53,708 nucleotides of DNA from JANQTF01 sp036835375 (GCA_036835375.1 DAITMB010000019.1:1-53708); one strand, 5' to 3'; positions 1-8,729 are shown, counted from the stretch's first letter. The notes: a model not told the origin generated them from the letters alone. Translations and numbers: made by a program.

Positions 1-96
1 GGCATTTTCGATGCAGTCATATCCCGGTCGAGCAAATATTGGGAGAATCATAGCACGACCTTCGCTCGCTATCCTCCTAAGAATTTGCCTGTCTGA
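1..96 (+). CDS. Possible C-terminal end of an upstream gene (partial)
   Basis: Frame 1 is open from the window edge to a TGA at 94-96 and would encode about 31 residues ending in PPKNLPV. A second plus-strand frame is also open here, so this is only a guess that a plus-strand gene ends just before the convergent tex gene. No domain can be recognised in so short a piece. Confidence 0.25.
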   Translation, partial: GIFDAVISRSSKYWENHSTTFARYPPKNLPV

Positions 97-117
97 TCTC
101 CATTCCGCTCATCGGGG

Positions 118-2394
118 CTATTTCTTCCCTTTTTTCTGAGAAGGTTTCACCCGAAAAAAATCATTCTGAATGGGGGGCTGTGGCTTCTCTTTTTGCGGAG
201 CTTTCGCAGGTCGCTGCGCAGCTGCAGGGTCCCTTCGAGGAGCAGCAGCGGGACGAGCTGTTTCGGTCTCGTCTTTCATCGACAGGCTGATGCGCTTGCG
301 CGGAATATCAATTCCTGTGACGCGAACCCTCACCGGCTGGTGAACCTTGACCACTTCCGTGGGGTGCTTGATGAACCGATTAGCCATCTGAGAAAGATGA
401 ACGAGCCCATCTTGATGCACGCCAATATCGACAAAGGCGCCGAAATCGGTGATGTTGGTCACGATCCCGGGCAGCACCATTCCTTCGCGAAGGTCTGATA
501 CCTCATGCACGCCTTCGGCAAACTGAAATACCTCAAATTGCTCCCGGGGATCGCGTCCTGGCTTTGCTAATTCTGCCACAATGTCTTCCAAAGTAGGCAG
601 ACCGACTTTTTCAGTAACATACTTTTTTAGGTCGATGCGGCGGCGGGCCTGGTCATCACTCATGAGTTGCTGGAGAGAAATACCGAGATCAGCGGCCATT
701 TGCTCCACGATGTGATAGCTCTCAGGGTGCACAGCGCTGCTATCGAGAGGATGTTTGGCGTCGCGAATCCGCAAAAATCCTGCGGCTTGTTCGAAGGCTT
801 TTTCCCCGAGACGAGGTACTTTGAGCAAGTCACGGCGACTTTCAAAAGCCCCTTTTTCTTTTCGATAGTCCACGATGTTCTGGGCGAGGGCGGGGCCAAG
901 GCCAGAGACATATGTCAAAAGTTGCTTGCTCGCAGTATTGACCTCTACGCCGACGCGGTTCACACAAAATTCAACGGTGTCGTCGAGGCTGTTTTTCAGC
1001 GCCGATGCATCTACGTCGTGCTGATATTGACCTACCCCGATGGATTTGGGATCAATCTTGACCAACTCAGCGAGCGGATCCATGAGCCGACGACCGATGG
1101 ACACGGCGCCGCGAACGGTGATGTCGTGGTCGGGAAATTCCTCCCGCGCTACTTCGGAAGCTGAGTAAATGGAGGCACCACTCTCATTGACCATGACGAT
1201 CGTCACGCCGGGCAGCTGGATGTCTTTGAAGAAGCTTTCTGTCTCCCGGCTGGCAGTCCCATTGCCAACAGCCACGACTTCCAATCGGTGTTTTTGCACG
1301 AGCGACATGACAATGTGCTCAGCCTGAGCCGCCTGGCGCTGAGGAGGATGGGGATAAATGGCGGTGTTTTCCAATAAATTGCCTTGTTCATCCAAGCACA
1401 CCACCTTGCACCCACTGCGAAATCCTGGATCCACTGCCATCATCCGTTTTTTGCCGAGGGGGGCTGCCAACAAGAGCTGGCGAAGGTTGTCCACGAACAC
1501 GCGAATGGCTTCTGCGTCCGCGCGGTCTTTGGACGAAATGCGTACGTCTGTTTCCAGACTGGGGGCCATGAGTCGCTTGTAGCTATCCTGCACTGCCAGC
1601 CGGACTTGCTCGGCAGCTGGGTGCATCCCTTTTACAAATCGCCGCTCCAATCGGTACAGAGCGTCTTCGTCTTCTGGTCGAATGTGCAAAGCGAGGATCA
1701 TCTCTTTTTCTGCTCTGCGAAGCGCCAGCAATCGGTGGGAAGGAATATCGGCGAGCTTTTCGCGCCATTCGAAGTAATCTTTGTATTTGGCACCTTCTGC
1801 TTCCTTGCCCTTCATGACCTTTGCCTCTACCATGGCTTCCTGCTCAAACAAGCTTCTGATCTCCTGACGGGCGTCGGCGTCTTCATTGACCATTTCGGCA
1901 ATGATGTCTCTGGCACCCTGTAAGGCGGCATCTACCGATTCCACCTCCTTTTCGGGGTTGACAAACGCTGAAGCTTCCTTGTCGGGATCGAGTTGTGCTG
2001 GTTGCTCAAAAAGCAACAAGGCCAATGGTTCGAGACCCTTTTCACGGGCAATGGTCGCGCGGGTACGTCGCTTAGGTTTGTAAGGCAGGTAAATATCTTC
2101 GAGCCGGCTGAGGCTTTCAGCAGCATGAACATTCTCCTTGAGTTCTGTGGTGAGAAGGTTTCGCTCTTCCAGCGAAAGGAGGATCGCTTCCCGGCGCTTT
2201 TCGAGTTGCTCCAACTGTTCAGATCGGTCGCGGATGCTGGCCAGTTGCACCTCATCTAGGCTGCCTGTCACTTCCTTTCGGTAGCGTGCCATGAAGGGAA
2301 TGGTGGCCCCTTCTCCAATTAGGGTGAGGGTGGCGGCGACTTGCCGGGGCGACAAGTTCATCTCGTCGGCGATCTTTTGAGTGTAGCGAGACAT
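118..2394 (-). CDS. tex: Tex-family RNA-binding transcription accessory protein
   Basis: This 758-residue protein has the full Tex/YhgF architecture. An N-terminal helical Tex domain comes first, then a YqgF/RNase H-like domain near residue 320 (AVDPGFRSGCKVVCLDEQ), then helix-hairpin-helix segments (SGLGPALAQNIVDYR, LLKVPRLGEKAFEQ), and a C-terminal S1 domain (GIVTNITDFGAFVDIGVHQD). Tex proteins bind structured nucleic acid through S1 and act in transcription and RNA metabolism in the cytoplasm; the exact role is poorly defined. A basic, proline- and lysine-rich tail of about 50 residues follows S1. The ATG start fits the usual N-terminus. It is divergent from pfkA across about 270 bp, and a candidate promoter lies 73 bp upstream. 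Confidence 0.95.
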   Translation of the reverse strand: MSRYTQKIADEMNLSPRQVAATLTLIGEGATIPFMARYRKEVTGSLDEVQLASIRDRSEQLEQLEKRREAILLSLEERNLLTTELKENVHAAESLSRLEDIYLPYKPKRRTRATIAREKGLEPLALLLFEQPAQLDPDKEASAFVNPEKEVESVDAALQGARDIIAEMVNEDADARQEIRSLFEQEAMVEAKVMKGKEAEGAKYKDYFEWREKLADIPSHRLLALRRAEKEMILALHIRPEDEDALYRLERRFVKGMHPAAEQVRLAVQDSYKRLMAPSLETDVRISSKDRADAEAIRVFVDNLRQLLLAAPLGKKRMMAVDPGFRSGCKVVCLDEQGNLLENTAIYPHPPQRQAAQAEHIVMSLVQKHRLEVVAVGNGTASRETESFFKDIQLPGVTIVMVNESGASIYSASEVAREEFPDHDITVRGAVSIGRRLMDPLAELVKIDPKSIGVGQYQHDVDASALKNSLDDTVEFCVNRVGVEVNTASKQLLTYVSGLGPALAQNIVDYRKEKGAFESRRDLLKVPRLGEKAFEQAAGFLRIRDAKHPLDSSAVHPESYHIVEQMAADLGISLQQLMSDDQARRRIDLKKYVTEKVGLPTLEDIVAELAKPGRDPREQFEVFQFAEGVHEVSDLREGMVLPGIVTNITDFGAFVDIGVHQDGLVHLSQMANRFIKHPTEVVKVHQPVRVRVTGIDIPRKRISLSMKDETETARPAAAPRRDPAAAQRPAKAPQKEKPQPPIQNDFFRVKPSQKKGKK

Positions 2395-2466
2395 AGGGCT
2401 TGGGTGAACTTAGAGAGAAGTGATGCGAGGCCGGGGCGCTCCTCAGGCCTGCTGAATGCATCAGCA

Positions 2467-2498
2467 CAAATATGAGCAGGCATCTCTTCTATACAAAA
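2467..2498 (-). promoter_or_regulatory. Candidate Bacteroidota promoter for tex
   Basis: On the minus strand TTTTG (2498-2494) is followed after 19 bp by CATATTTG (2474-2467). This is close to the Bacteroidota sigma consensus TTG-N19-TAnnTTTG, with C for the first T of the -7 box. It would leave a leader of roughly 65 nt before tex. Confidence 0.45.
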
Positions 2499-2663
2499 TC
2501 CATCTCGGAGGTAGAAAAAGGACTGGCGAAGATCGAAGCGACTCACCCGGATCATTTTTGACATGAAGGAACAATTCGCTCCGGGCTTGAATTCGGTGTG
2601 ATCTAATCCGTAATTCGCGGTGGAAATCTCTGGGATTTTTCACAAGGTCTTGATATTGTTCGC

Positions 2664-3635
2664 ATGAAACGAATCGGAGTTTACACATCAGGCGGCGACG
2701 CTCCTGGCATGAATGCCTGCGTGAGGGCAGTGGTGCGCGCCAGTATCGCCAACGAGATCGAAGTCGTTGGCATTCGCCGGGGATACGAGGGCATGATTGA
2801 CGGCGATTTTGTAGAGATGCAAGCCCAGTCGGTGAGCAACATTATCCAGCGTGGGGGGACGATCCTGAAATCCTCTCGAAGTGAACGGTTTCGAACGCCA
2901 GAGGGGAGAAAGCAAGCTTTTGATCACATCCATGCAGCAGGGATCACAGGTCTGGTCGCTATTGGGGGTGACGGGACTTTTGCCGGAGGGCGCATTTTTA
3001 GTCTTGAACACAAAGTTCCCATTGTGGGAGTTCCCGGGACGATCGACAACGATTTGTTTGGCACGGACTTCACCATCGGCTACGATACCGCTCTCAACAC
3101 TGCAATGGAAGCCATTGATAAAATCCGAGATACGGCTGATTCGCATGATCGACTCTTCATCATTGAGGTCATGGGCAGGGACGCGGGATTTATTGCCCTG
3201 AACACGGCCATCGCTTCTGGCGCAGAGGCGGTGCTCATCCCAGAGCAACAGACCTTCATGGATCAAGTGATTGAGAAATTACAACAAGGTTGGCTGCGCC
3301 AAAAGTCTTCCAGCATCATCATCGTTGCGGAAGGAGATGATGCAGGTGGCGGATTTGAAGTAGCCAAGCAAATCAATGCAACCTTCAACCATTACGACAC
3401 CCGGGTGGTCGTGCTCGGACACATTCAGCGCGGTGGCACTCCCACTTGCGCGGATCGGGTGCTGGCCAGTCGGCTAGGTGCCGCTGCGGTAGAAGCGCTC
3501 ATGGAGGGCATGTCTAACATCATGGTGGGCATCAAAAATGGAGAGATCAAATACACTTCCTTTGATAAGGCTTGCAAAGAAGATCAACAGATCAGCCAGA
3601 GCCTGCTGGATTTGGTGCATATCCTCTCGGTGTAG
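2664..3635 (+). CDS. pfkA: ATP-dependent 6-phosphofructokinase
   Basis: This enzyme phosphorylates fructose 6-phosphate to fructose 1,6-bisphosphate, the committed glycolytic step, in the cytoplasm. The 323-residue length matches bacterial PfkA. Visible motifs are the N-terminal GGDAPGMNACVRAVVR, the nucleotide loop GGDGTFAGG, the catalytic segment PGTIDNDLFGTDFTIGYDTA with the TIDND aspartates, EVMGRDAGFIAL, and the C-terminal substrate segment IQRGGTPTCADR. The GGDGT form of the nucleotide loop favours ATP over pyrophosphate as donor. The ATG at 2664 gives the standard start (MKRIGVYTSGGDAPG). It is divergent from tex, and pyruvate kinase lies about 3 kb away in the same window. Confidence 0.96.
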   Translation: MKRIGVYTSGGDAPGMNACVRAVVRASIANEIEVVGIRRGYEGMIDGDFVEMQAQSVSNIIQRGGTILKSSRSERFRTPEGRKQAFDHIHAAGITGLVAIGGDGTFAGGRIFSLEHKVPIVGVPGTIDNDLFGTDFTIGYDTALNTAMEAIDKIRDTADSHDRLFIIEVMGRDAGFIALNTAIASGAEAVLIPEQQTFMDQVIEKLQQGWLRQKSSSIIIVAEGDDAGGGFEVAKQINATFNHYDTRVVVLGHIQRGGTPTCADRVLASRLGAAAVEALMEGMSNIMVGIKNGEIKYTSFDKACKEDQQISQSLLDLVHILSV

Positions 3636-3841
3636 GACGGTCGATTTTTTCATTTTTTTGCAGAGAAAAGATCTTAGAAAAAACGCATTATCGTGTGACT
3701 CCTGAGTCATTCTTTGGTCCTATCCAAGCGGGTTGGATCATGGAGTATGAATATCCAGTATTTTGGAAGCGTCTATGTTTTTTCAGTATCTTCTGCCCGG
3801 GAAAAAAGTCAATCACTACTCACCTCCAACTTTCAGTACTT

Positions 3842-4174
3842 ATGTTTGAGCTATTTCAATCTGAAAAGAGCAGCGAGTTTTATTTTCGCTTGAAAGCCAA
3901 AAATGGCCAAATCATCTTGTCAAGCGAAGGATATACCAGCAAAGCTGGCGCAAAAAATGGCATCGAATCAGTGAAAAAAAATTCAGTCAGCGACGACCGC
4001 TTCGAGCGGAAGCAGACTGAGTCGGGCAAATGGCGCTTTAACCTCCGCGCTGGAAACAACCAGGTCATCGGAACTTCCCAAAACTATGCCTCCAAGGACG
4101 GCATGGAAAACGGAATCGAGTCGGTGATGGCCAATGCGCCTGAGGCAGAAGTGAAAGATTTGACTGAGGCCTGA
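3842..4174 (+). CDS. YegP-like DUF1508 protein with two repeats
   Basis: A 110-residue protein made of two tandem DUF1508 units. Unit one contains FYFRLKAKNGQIILSSEGY and GAKNGIESVKKN; unit two contains WRFNLRAGNNQVIGTSQNY and GMENGIESVMAN. This duplicated beta-rich fold is the YegP family, whose biochemical role is unknown. The same frame is open upstream to 3572, overlapping the end of pfkA, but that extension does not look like YegP; the ATG at 3842 gives the family start (MFELFQSEKS). It stands alone between pfkA and a convergent glycosyltransferase gene. Confidence 0.88.
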   Translation: MFELFQSEKSSEFYFRLKAKNGQIILSSEGYTSKAGAKNGIESVKKNSVSDDRFERKQTESGKWRFNLRAGNNQVIGTSQNYASKDGMENGIESVMANAPEAEVKDLTEA

Positions 4175-4322
4175 TCCTTGACTTCTCCTCAAAGTTTTAC
4201 TCTTTCGGAGGATAAAAGCCCTCTTCTATTGGTGCTGAACACAGCAAACGAGAGAAAGACAATCCCACATTTGCTATCTCAAAAAGCACCTTCCTCCAGA
4301 CACACTCCACCGCTGACGCGTC

Positions 4323-5096
4323 TCAGTCGGGGTCATTAGATACCCCCTGCGATGCGTCAGTCCATTGCTGATCCAGTGCTTGATAGCGGTACCTGATCCC
4401 CCAAGCGCTGATCTTGGCGATCTGCAAGCCCGCTTTCCCATCTAACCACCCACCGCGGAGGATCGCTACTCGCCACCAAGTGTAAGCAGGCTTAAAGATG
4501 GGTTGCCACCACTGCGTGCGTTTTCCCGCTCGAAACATGGCCGTCGCCTGCAAGGTGGCATACATGGCCACTCGTTCGCGGTGTTCCGCTTCGGTATAAT
4601 AGCTATAATGATGCAGGTCGCCGCTGAGACGCTTGGTCTCAAGCTGGGGGGCTAATACTAATTTCTCATGCACGAGGGACTCATCCCAAGTAGCTGCTTG
4701 GGCTGGGAAGATCCGAACCTTTCGGTCGGGATACCAACCGCTGTGCTTGATCCAGGTACCACAGTACTGACTGCGGCGGTTCACCGCATATGCACCGGAA
4801 AAATGAGCTTTTTCTGCCAAGATGGATGATCTCAGCTGTTCCGATAGTTCTTCGTCGGCATCCATGGACAGCACATAATCAAATGTTGCCAATGAAATGG
4901 CAAAATTCTTTTGAGGACCATAGCCAAGCCAAGGCTGATGGACAAACCTAGCCTCCATGGCTCGACAGATGTCTTCGGTGCGATCGCTACTCCCAGAATC
5001 AACGACGACCACCTCCTCTACAATCCCTTGTAAGGATTGCAAGCATCTCCCGATGTTTCGTTCTTCATTTCGCGTAATGATGACAGCGGATAGCAT
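4323..5096 (-). CDS. Family 2 glycosyltransferase (WaaE/KdtX-like)
   Basis: This 257-residue protein begins with a GT-A fold nucleotide-sugar domain: SAVIITRNEERNIGRCLQSL, then VVVDSGSSDRTEDIC, and the DxD-type metal motif in SMDADEELSE. Short proteins of this shape, with the GYGPQKNFA segment, resemble lipopolysaccharide core glycosyltransferases of the WaaE/KdtX group. It probably transfers a sugar onto lipid A core or another surface glycan at the inner face of the inner membrane. The acceptor cannot be read from the sequence. The start is ATG and there is no transmembrane helix. It is not in an operon with other glycan genes here. Confidence 0.88.
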   Translation of the reverse strand: MLSAVIITRNEERNIGRCLQSLQGIVEEVVVVDSGSSDRTEDICRAMEARFVHQPWLGYGPQKNFAISLATFDYVLSMDADEELSEQLRSSILAEKAHFSGAYAVNRRSQYCGTWIKHSGWYPDRKVRIFPAQAATWDESLVHEKLVLAPQLETKRLSGDLHHYSYYTEAEHRERVAMYATLQATAMFRAGKRTQWWQPIFKPAYTWWRVAILRGGWLDGKAGLQIAKISAWGIRYRYQALDQQWTDASQGVSNDPD

Positions 5097-5200
5097 GGAA
5101 GAGGTCGGTTGGAATCCCCCTACAGGGTTGTTGTAAGCGCCTCAAAGGTGCGATTTGCTCAGCAAAATTTCCACCTTGATTTTATGTGCGTACTGCTTTT

Positions 5201-5256
5201 TCAGTCCCAACGGGGCGTAATATGCTAGCCTGAGGCGAAGCCCTCGGTACTCAGTA
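5201..5256. repeat. Extragenic palindromic element with two hairpins
   Basis: In the 221-bp gap between the glycosyltransferase and DUF3037 genes lie two adjacent GC-rich hairpins. The first is CCC-aac-GGGG (5206-5215) and the second is GAGG-cgaagc-CCTC flanked by CC and GG (5229-5247), joined by GTAATATGCTAG. From memory, similar paired hairpins with a GTAATAT linker occur as dispersed intergenic repeats in Bacteroidota genomes; only one copy is visible here. Confidence 0.5.
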
Positions 5257-5317
5257 CAGGAGTTCACATAATTCCTGATAACGCCCGAGAAAACACCGCC
5301 CTACTTAGCACGCTACG

Positions 5318-5701
5318 TCAAGCAGCGTAGTGCCCAAACAAATGCTCCAACACTGCTTGCGGGTCTTCGCAAAGTCCCGGATGCACCCTGGAGCACTGTA
5401 GAATGGTACTTTTCACGGCAGATAGCCAGCGAAAACGTTCGGGCACATCCAGTCGGGCAATGGGGCCTCCCTCTGGATTGCCTTGACAAATAAGATCCCA
5501 CGCCCGCAGGTAGCTAGACAACTCTTCCAAATCAAGATGGGCAGAAAAAGCCTTGAGCCGCACTTCATCAAGCCGGTATTTCATCTCCAGAAAGCGGGTC
5601 TTTTTGCAAAAAAGCATTACCCCAATATTGATGCATTCTCCGCGATCTACCCTTGGCACCACGCGGATGATCGCGTACTCATACACTTGCTTTCCTTGCA
5701 T
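5318..5701 (-). CDS. DUF3037 protein, partner of the HipA-like kinase
   Basis: This 127-residue protein matches the DUF3037 pattern: an N-terminal YEYAIIRVVPRVDRGECIN followed by IGVMLFC, and a central region around FSAHLDLEELSSYL. No catalytic motif or signal peptide is visible. Its ATG lies inside the end of the upstream HipA-like gene, a 23-bp overlap in another frame, so translation is probably coupled. DUF3037 proteins are commonly found next to HipA-like kinases and their function is not established. The acidic and aromatic C-terminus (VLEHLFGHYAA) is intact. A role as substrate, regulator or antitoxin of the kinase would be speculation. Confidence 0.85.
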   Translation of the reverse strand: MQGKQVYEYAIIRVVPRVDRGECINIGVMLFCKKTRFLEMKYRLDEVRLKAFSAHLDLEELSSYLRAWDLICQGNPEGGPIARLDVPERFRWLSAVKSTILQCSRVHPGLCEDPQAVLEHLFGHYAA

Positions 5702-6470
5702 TTTCTGCCTCCATTACCAGTGAATCCAATTGAGAAAGCCGAATGCGCAAAAATTCGAGATAGATACTCCTTTTTTCCTCCGGAGAATCCGCATGAAAGT
5801 CATCCCTAAGCCAAATATCGGGGATGCTGGCGACGACATCTGTGAGGATCGTGTCGGAAATACTCTCCCTGATCGCGGCGCCCGCTTCACCAAGCTCGCT
5901 GGCCCTTGGTAGGAGCACGTGATCTTTGATGGCCGGGAAGGACCGACGTGCATGCGCCTGCCAGTTATCCCAGGAATGATGAAAGTAAATACTCGCTCCG
6001 TGGTCAATGAGCCATAGCTCTTTGTTCCAGTTGAGCAAGTTGGTGTTGCGGGCCGTCCGATCAATGTTGGTGATGAGGCTATCGAGCATCACGACTTTCG
6101 AGGATTCGAATGGTTCCGCTATCGACACCACGGGGTCATAAGTAATCGAACCGGGCAGGTAATGGAGGCCCAGATTGAGTCCCACACTGAATTTGAGCAA
6201 GTCCTGTATCTCCTCGTCGCCCTCCATCCTGCCAAAGGAATCGTCAAGGTTCATGAATACCAATTCTGGCACGCGAAGCCCGACGGCGCGCGCCAGCTCA
6301 CCTCCGATTAGCTCTGCGATCAGGGCTTTTTTGCCCTGCCCTGCTCCGCAAAACTTTATCACATAGGAACCGCCATCGTCTGCATCAACGATGGCAGGAA
6401 GCGATCCTCCTTCCCGCAGGGGTTCCACGTAGCGAGTGACATTGACTGTTCGAAGCCTAAGTGGATTCAT
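5679..6470 (-). CDS. HipA-like protein kinase
   Basis: A 263-residue protein with the core of a HipA-type Ser/Thr kinase but without the longer HipA N-terminal domain. A nucleotide-binding lysine lies in SYVIKFCG (about K39). The catalytic loop reads NIDRTARNTN (D137, N142), and the metal-binding motif is LIDHG (D156). These correspond to the DR-x3-N and D(F/H)G-like motifs of the family. No HipB-type helix-turn-helix gene is adjacent; the partner is DUF3037, overlapping by 23 bp. An in-frame extension reaches 6524, but the ATG at 6470 (MNPLRLRTVNVTRYVEP) fits better. Toxin activity should not be assumed: HipA-fold kinases have varied targets. Confidence 0.85.
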   Translation of the reverse strand: MNPLRLRTVNVTRYVEPLREGGSLPAIVDADDGGSYVIKFCGAGQGKKALIAELIGGELARAVGLRVPELVFMNLDDSFGRMEGDEEIQDLLKFSVGLNLGLHYLPGSITYDPVVSIAEPFESSKVVMLDSLITNIDRTARNTNLLNWNKELWLIDHGASIYFHHSWDNWQAHARRSFPAIKDHVLLPRASELGEAGAAIRESISDTILTDVVASIPDIWLRDDFHADSPEEKRSIYLEFLRIRLSQLDSLVMEAENARKASV

Positions 6471-6598
6471 ACATGCAAGGTAGCTGAATTCGCGAAAACC
6501 CCGTCGGCTAGATCGCGATGACACGCGGGCCTGTCGCTCGCCAACGACGGAGATTATTATTTTTTCTCTCTGTACCCGACCACCCTTTTATAAAAAAT

Positions 6599-6629
6599 GT
6601 CGGTCCCTTTCACCAGAAAAGGGACCGAC
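6599..6629 (-). terminator. Intrinsic terminator of pyk
   Basis: A perfect 12-bp stem, GTCGGTCCCTTT (6599-6610) and AAAGGGACCGAC (6618-6629), with a 7-nt loop. On the minus strand it is followed by ATTTTTTAT, giving the U-tract. It lies 29 bp past the pyk stop codon. Confidence 0.85.
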
Positions 6630-6657
6630 CGATAAAGACCTCAGCGAGATGGATCGC

Positions 6658-8112
6658 TTATCCTCTCACCTTTCCTTTTTCTCTCACGCGGCTGATTTTG
6701 ATCATGTTTGTGAGACCCTGCTCATGAAGCGGCATGGATCCGGTATTGATCATCACATCACCTGGCATGACAAGATCTCTTTCTTTGAGCATCTCGTGCA
6801 CGTCTTGAATGGTTTCGTCGGTGGAAACATTCCGGTCATACAGAAACCCACGAATTCCCCATACCAAGTTGAGCATCTGAAGCACTTGACGGTCATTGGT
6901 GAAGGCATAGACCTGCGCCTTGGGCCTACAGCGAGAAAGTTGCAAGGCGGTGTATCCTGAGCGGGTCATCGCTAAGATGGCTTTGGCATCTGTCTCTTGC
7001 GCGAGCTTGCAGGCAGTCACAATGATGGAGGTGCTGAGCGCCTCTGAATCCGTATGCGAGCTGTCGAGATTTTTATAGTAAATGCCTTCGTCCTCTCTTT
7101 CTACCGAGCGAAGGATCCTGTCCATGCTCGATACCACGCGAACGGGCCACTTTCCTACAGAGGTTTCCCCGGAGAGCATCACGGCGTCGGCACCATCTAC
7201 GAGCGCATTGGCCACGTCATTGGCTTCTGCGCGGGTGGGCCGGGAGTTTTCGATCATGGACTCCATGACCTGGGTCGCCAAGATCACAGGTTTGCCATAT
7301 TTGTTGGCTAGGCGGATGATGCGCTTTTGCCAGGCGGGCACCTCTTCCATCGGGATTTCTACCCCAAGGTCACCACGAGCAACCATCACCCCATCGGTTG
7401 CCTGGATGATGGCTTCGATGTTTTCAAGGGCTTCAGGCTTTTCGATTTTTGCGATGATCTTGGAAATCCCGTTTTTGAGGCGAACGAGTTCCTTGAGCAA
7501 ACGAATATCATCAGCGGTACGCACGAAGGACAGCGCGAGCCAATCCACCTTGTTGGCAATGGCGAAGTCGATGTCGCGAAAGTCTTTTTCGGTGATGGTC
7601 GGCACAGAGATTTTTGTCTGTGGCAAATTGACCCCCTTGCGGCTCTTGAGTTCATCCCCCACGATGATGCGCAGCTTCACGCGGTTGGTGCCATTGGTCT
7701 CGACCACGACACTCTCGACTTTCCCGTCATCAAACAGCACTGGATCGCCCGGTGCTACGTCGCGCGCGAAGGTTTCGTAGTGAATGGGCAGGACATCGTC
7801 CTTGTGCTCAGACACATCACAGCGAAGGGTGATAATGTCGTCTGTCTTGACTTTCACGGGCTCGTTGAGGTCTCCAAGGCGGATTTTGGGACCTTGAAGA
7901 TCCTGAAGAATGGTGATGTTGGTACCATACTTCTCATTGATTCCTCTGATGAGGGTGAGCCAGTGTAGGTGGGTCTCATGATCGGCATGAGAGAAATTGA
8001 GTCTGGCCACGTCCATTCCAGCCTCTACCATTTGGAGGAGGGTTTCAGAATCAGAGCAAGCAGGCCCGATTGTGGCCACGATTTTGGTCTTCCGCAGGTG
8101 AAAAAGTTTCAA
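6658..8112 (-). CDS. pyk: Pyruvate kinase
   Basis: Converts phosphoenolpyruvate and ADP to pyruvate and ATP, the last step of glycolysis. The 484-residue protein has the family hallmarks: RKTKIVATIGPACSD at the N-terminus, ARLNFSHADHETH, the catalytic lysine segment KIIAKIEKPEALENI, and MVARGDLGVEIPMEEVP, followed by MLSGETSVGKWPVRVV. The C-terminal regulatory domain is complete. The start codon is TTG (8110-8112) and overlaps the stop of the upstream gene as TTGA. An in-frame stop lies eight codons upstream and no ATG is available before the conserved region, so the TTG start is forced. It is followed by a strong terminator and translationally coupled to the IPExxxVDY-like gene. Confidence 0.96.
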   Translation of the reverse strand: MKLFHLRKTKIVATIGPACSDSETLLQMVEAGMDVARLNFSHADHETHLHWLTLIRGINEKYGTNITILQDLQGPKIRLGDLNEPVKVKTDDIITLRCDVSEHKDDVLPIHYETFARDVAPGDPVLFDDGKVESVVVETNGTNRVKLRIIVGDELKSRKGVNLPQTKISVPTITEKDFRDIDFAIANKVDWLALSFVRTADDIRLLKELVRLKNGISKIIAKIEKPEALENIEAIIQATDGVMVARGDLGVEIPMEEVPAWQKRIIRLANKYGKPVILATQVMESMIENSRPTRAEANDVANALVDGADAVMLSGETSVGKWPVRVVSSMDRILRSVEREDEGIYYKNLDSSHTDSEALSTSIIVTACKLAQETDAKAILAMTRSGYTALQLSRCRPKAQVYAFTNDRQVLQMLNLVWGIRGFLYDRNVSTDETIQDVHEMLKERDLVMPGDVMINTGSMPLHEQGLTNMIKISRVREKGKVRG

Positions 8113-8597
8113 GGCAGTAGGGATTGCAGGTGTTTATCGCCCGATAGGTCCGCTGCAAAGGTGATTGCAGGAGATTGTTGCAGGGATTCTAGAACCTTTG
8201 TCGCAAGAAGTTGCGGTTCAGATTCACTGCGAATTAATAGAAAAAAGCGGAAGGGTCGTGCTTCCGGAGGTAAATTCTGAGGATCTTTTGTATATAAGAG
8301 GTATTCTTGCGAGGGAAAGGATTCTGAATCCTCATACATTTCTGGTGTAAATTCTCTGGAGTGATCAAAGAGAGTATCCTGAAAAACCCCTACTGAATCA
8401 TCTGCTAAGGAGGGGTTCAACGGGCCAGAAGAGAGTCCAAAATCGCCTTCAAAGTCAGCTTCCCGGACGTTTCGGAGCTGTAAATGAAGCAATTGATTGA
8501 GCTGATAGCACAACTTCCAGCTTCGAATGTCGGAAACAATTCCGATGACAATATCTTGATGATCAAGAGATTGACTGAATTTAATGCGCTTACCCAA
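8109..8597 (-). CDS. IPExxxVDY-family-like protein upstream of pyk
   Basis: A protein of about 162 residues with no signal peptide. It contains IVIGIVSDIRSWKLCYQLNQ early, which resembles the start of the Bacteroidota IPExxxVDY family (a short domain in which the chain 'lives' between acpP-fabF-rnc and pyk), and a C-terminal FRFFLLIRSESEPQLLATKV segment. I do not see the IPExxxVDY motif itself, so the family call rests on position and overall pattern. The frame is open to a TTG at 8657; an internal TTG at 8597 gives an N-terminus more like the family, and a TATATTTA box lies just upstream of it. Both starts are non-ATG. Its stop overlaps the pyk start. Function unknown. Confidence 0.6.
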   Translation of the reverse strand: MGKRIKFSQSLDHQDIVIGIVSDIRSWKLCYQLNQLLHLQLRNVREADFEGDFGLSSGPLNPSLADDSVGVFQDTLFDHSREFTPEMYEDSESFPSQEYLLYTKDPQNLPPEARPFRFFLLIRSESEPQLLATKVLESLQQSPAITFAADLSGDKHLQSLLP

Positions 8598-8664
8598 GGG
8601 CTGATGATATAGGGTAAATATAAAAATCCCGTGTGGAATTACCGGGGCTAACTGCAATTTGTTT

Positions 8665-8672
8665 TATATTTG
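8665..8672 (+). promoter_or_regulatory. Candidate -7 box of the acpP promoter
   Basis: TATATTTG matches the Bacteroidota -7 consensus TAnnTTTG exactly and lies 58 bp before the acpP ATG. No clear TTG is seen at -33. It sits in the divergent interval between acpP and the IPExxxVDY-like gene. Confidence 0.45.
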
Positions 8673-8729
8673 CGCAACTTTTTCAAGAGTCTTTTGTACG
8701 TTTCGGATCAACCAAAAATCACTAGAGCA

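Noticed and set aside
193..498. Plus-strand open frame inside tex
   Set aside because: It lies wholly antisense to a well-supported 758-residue Tex protein and has no family features.
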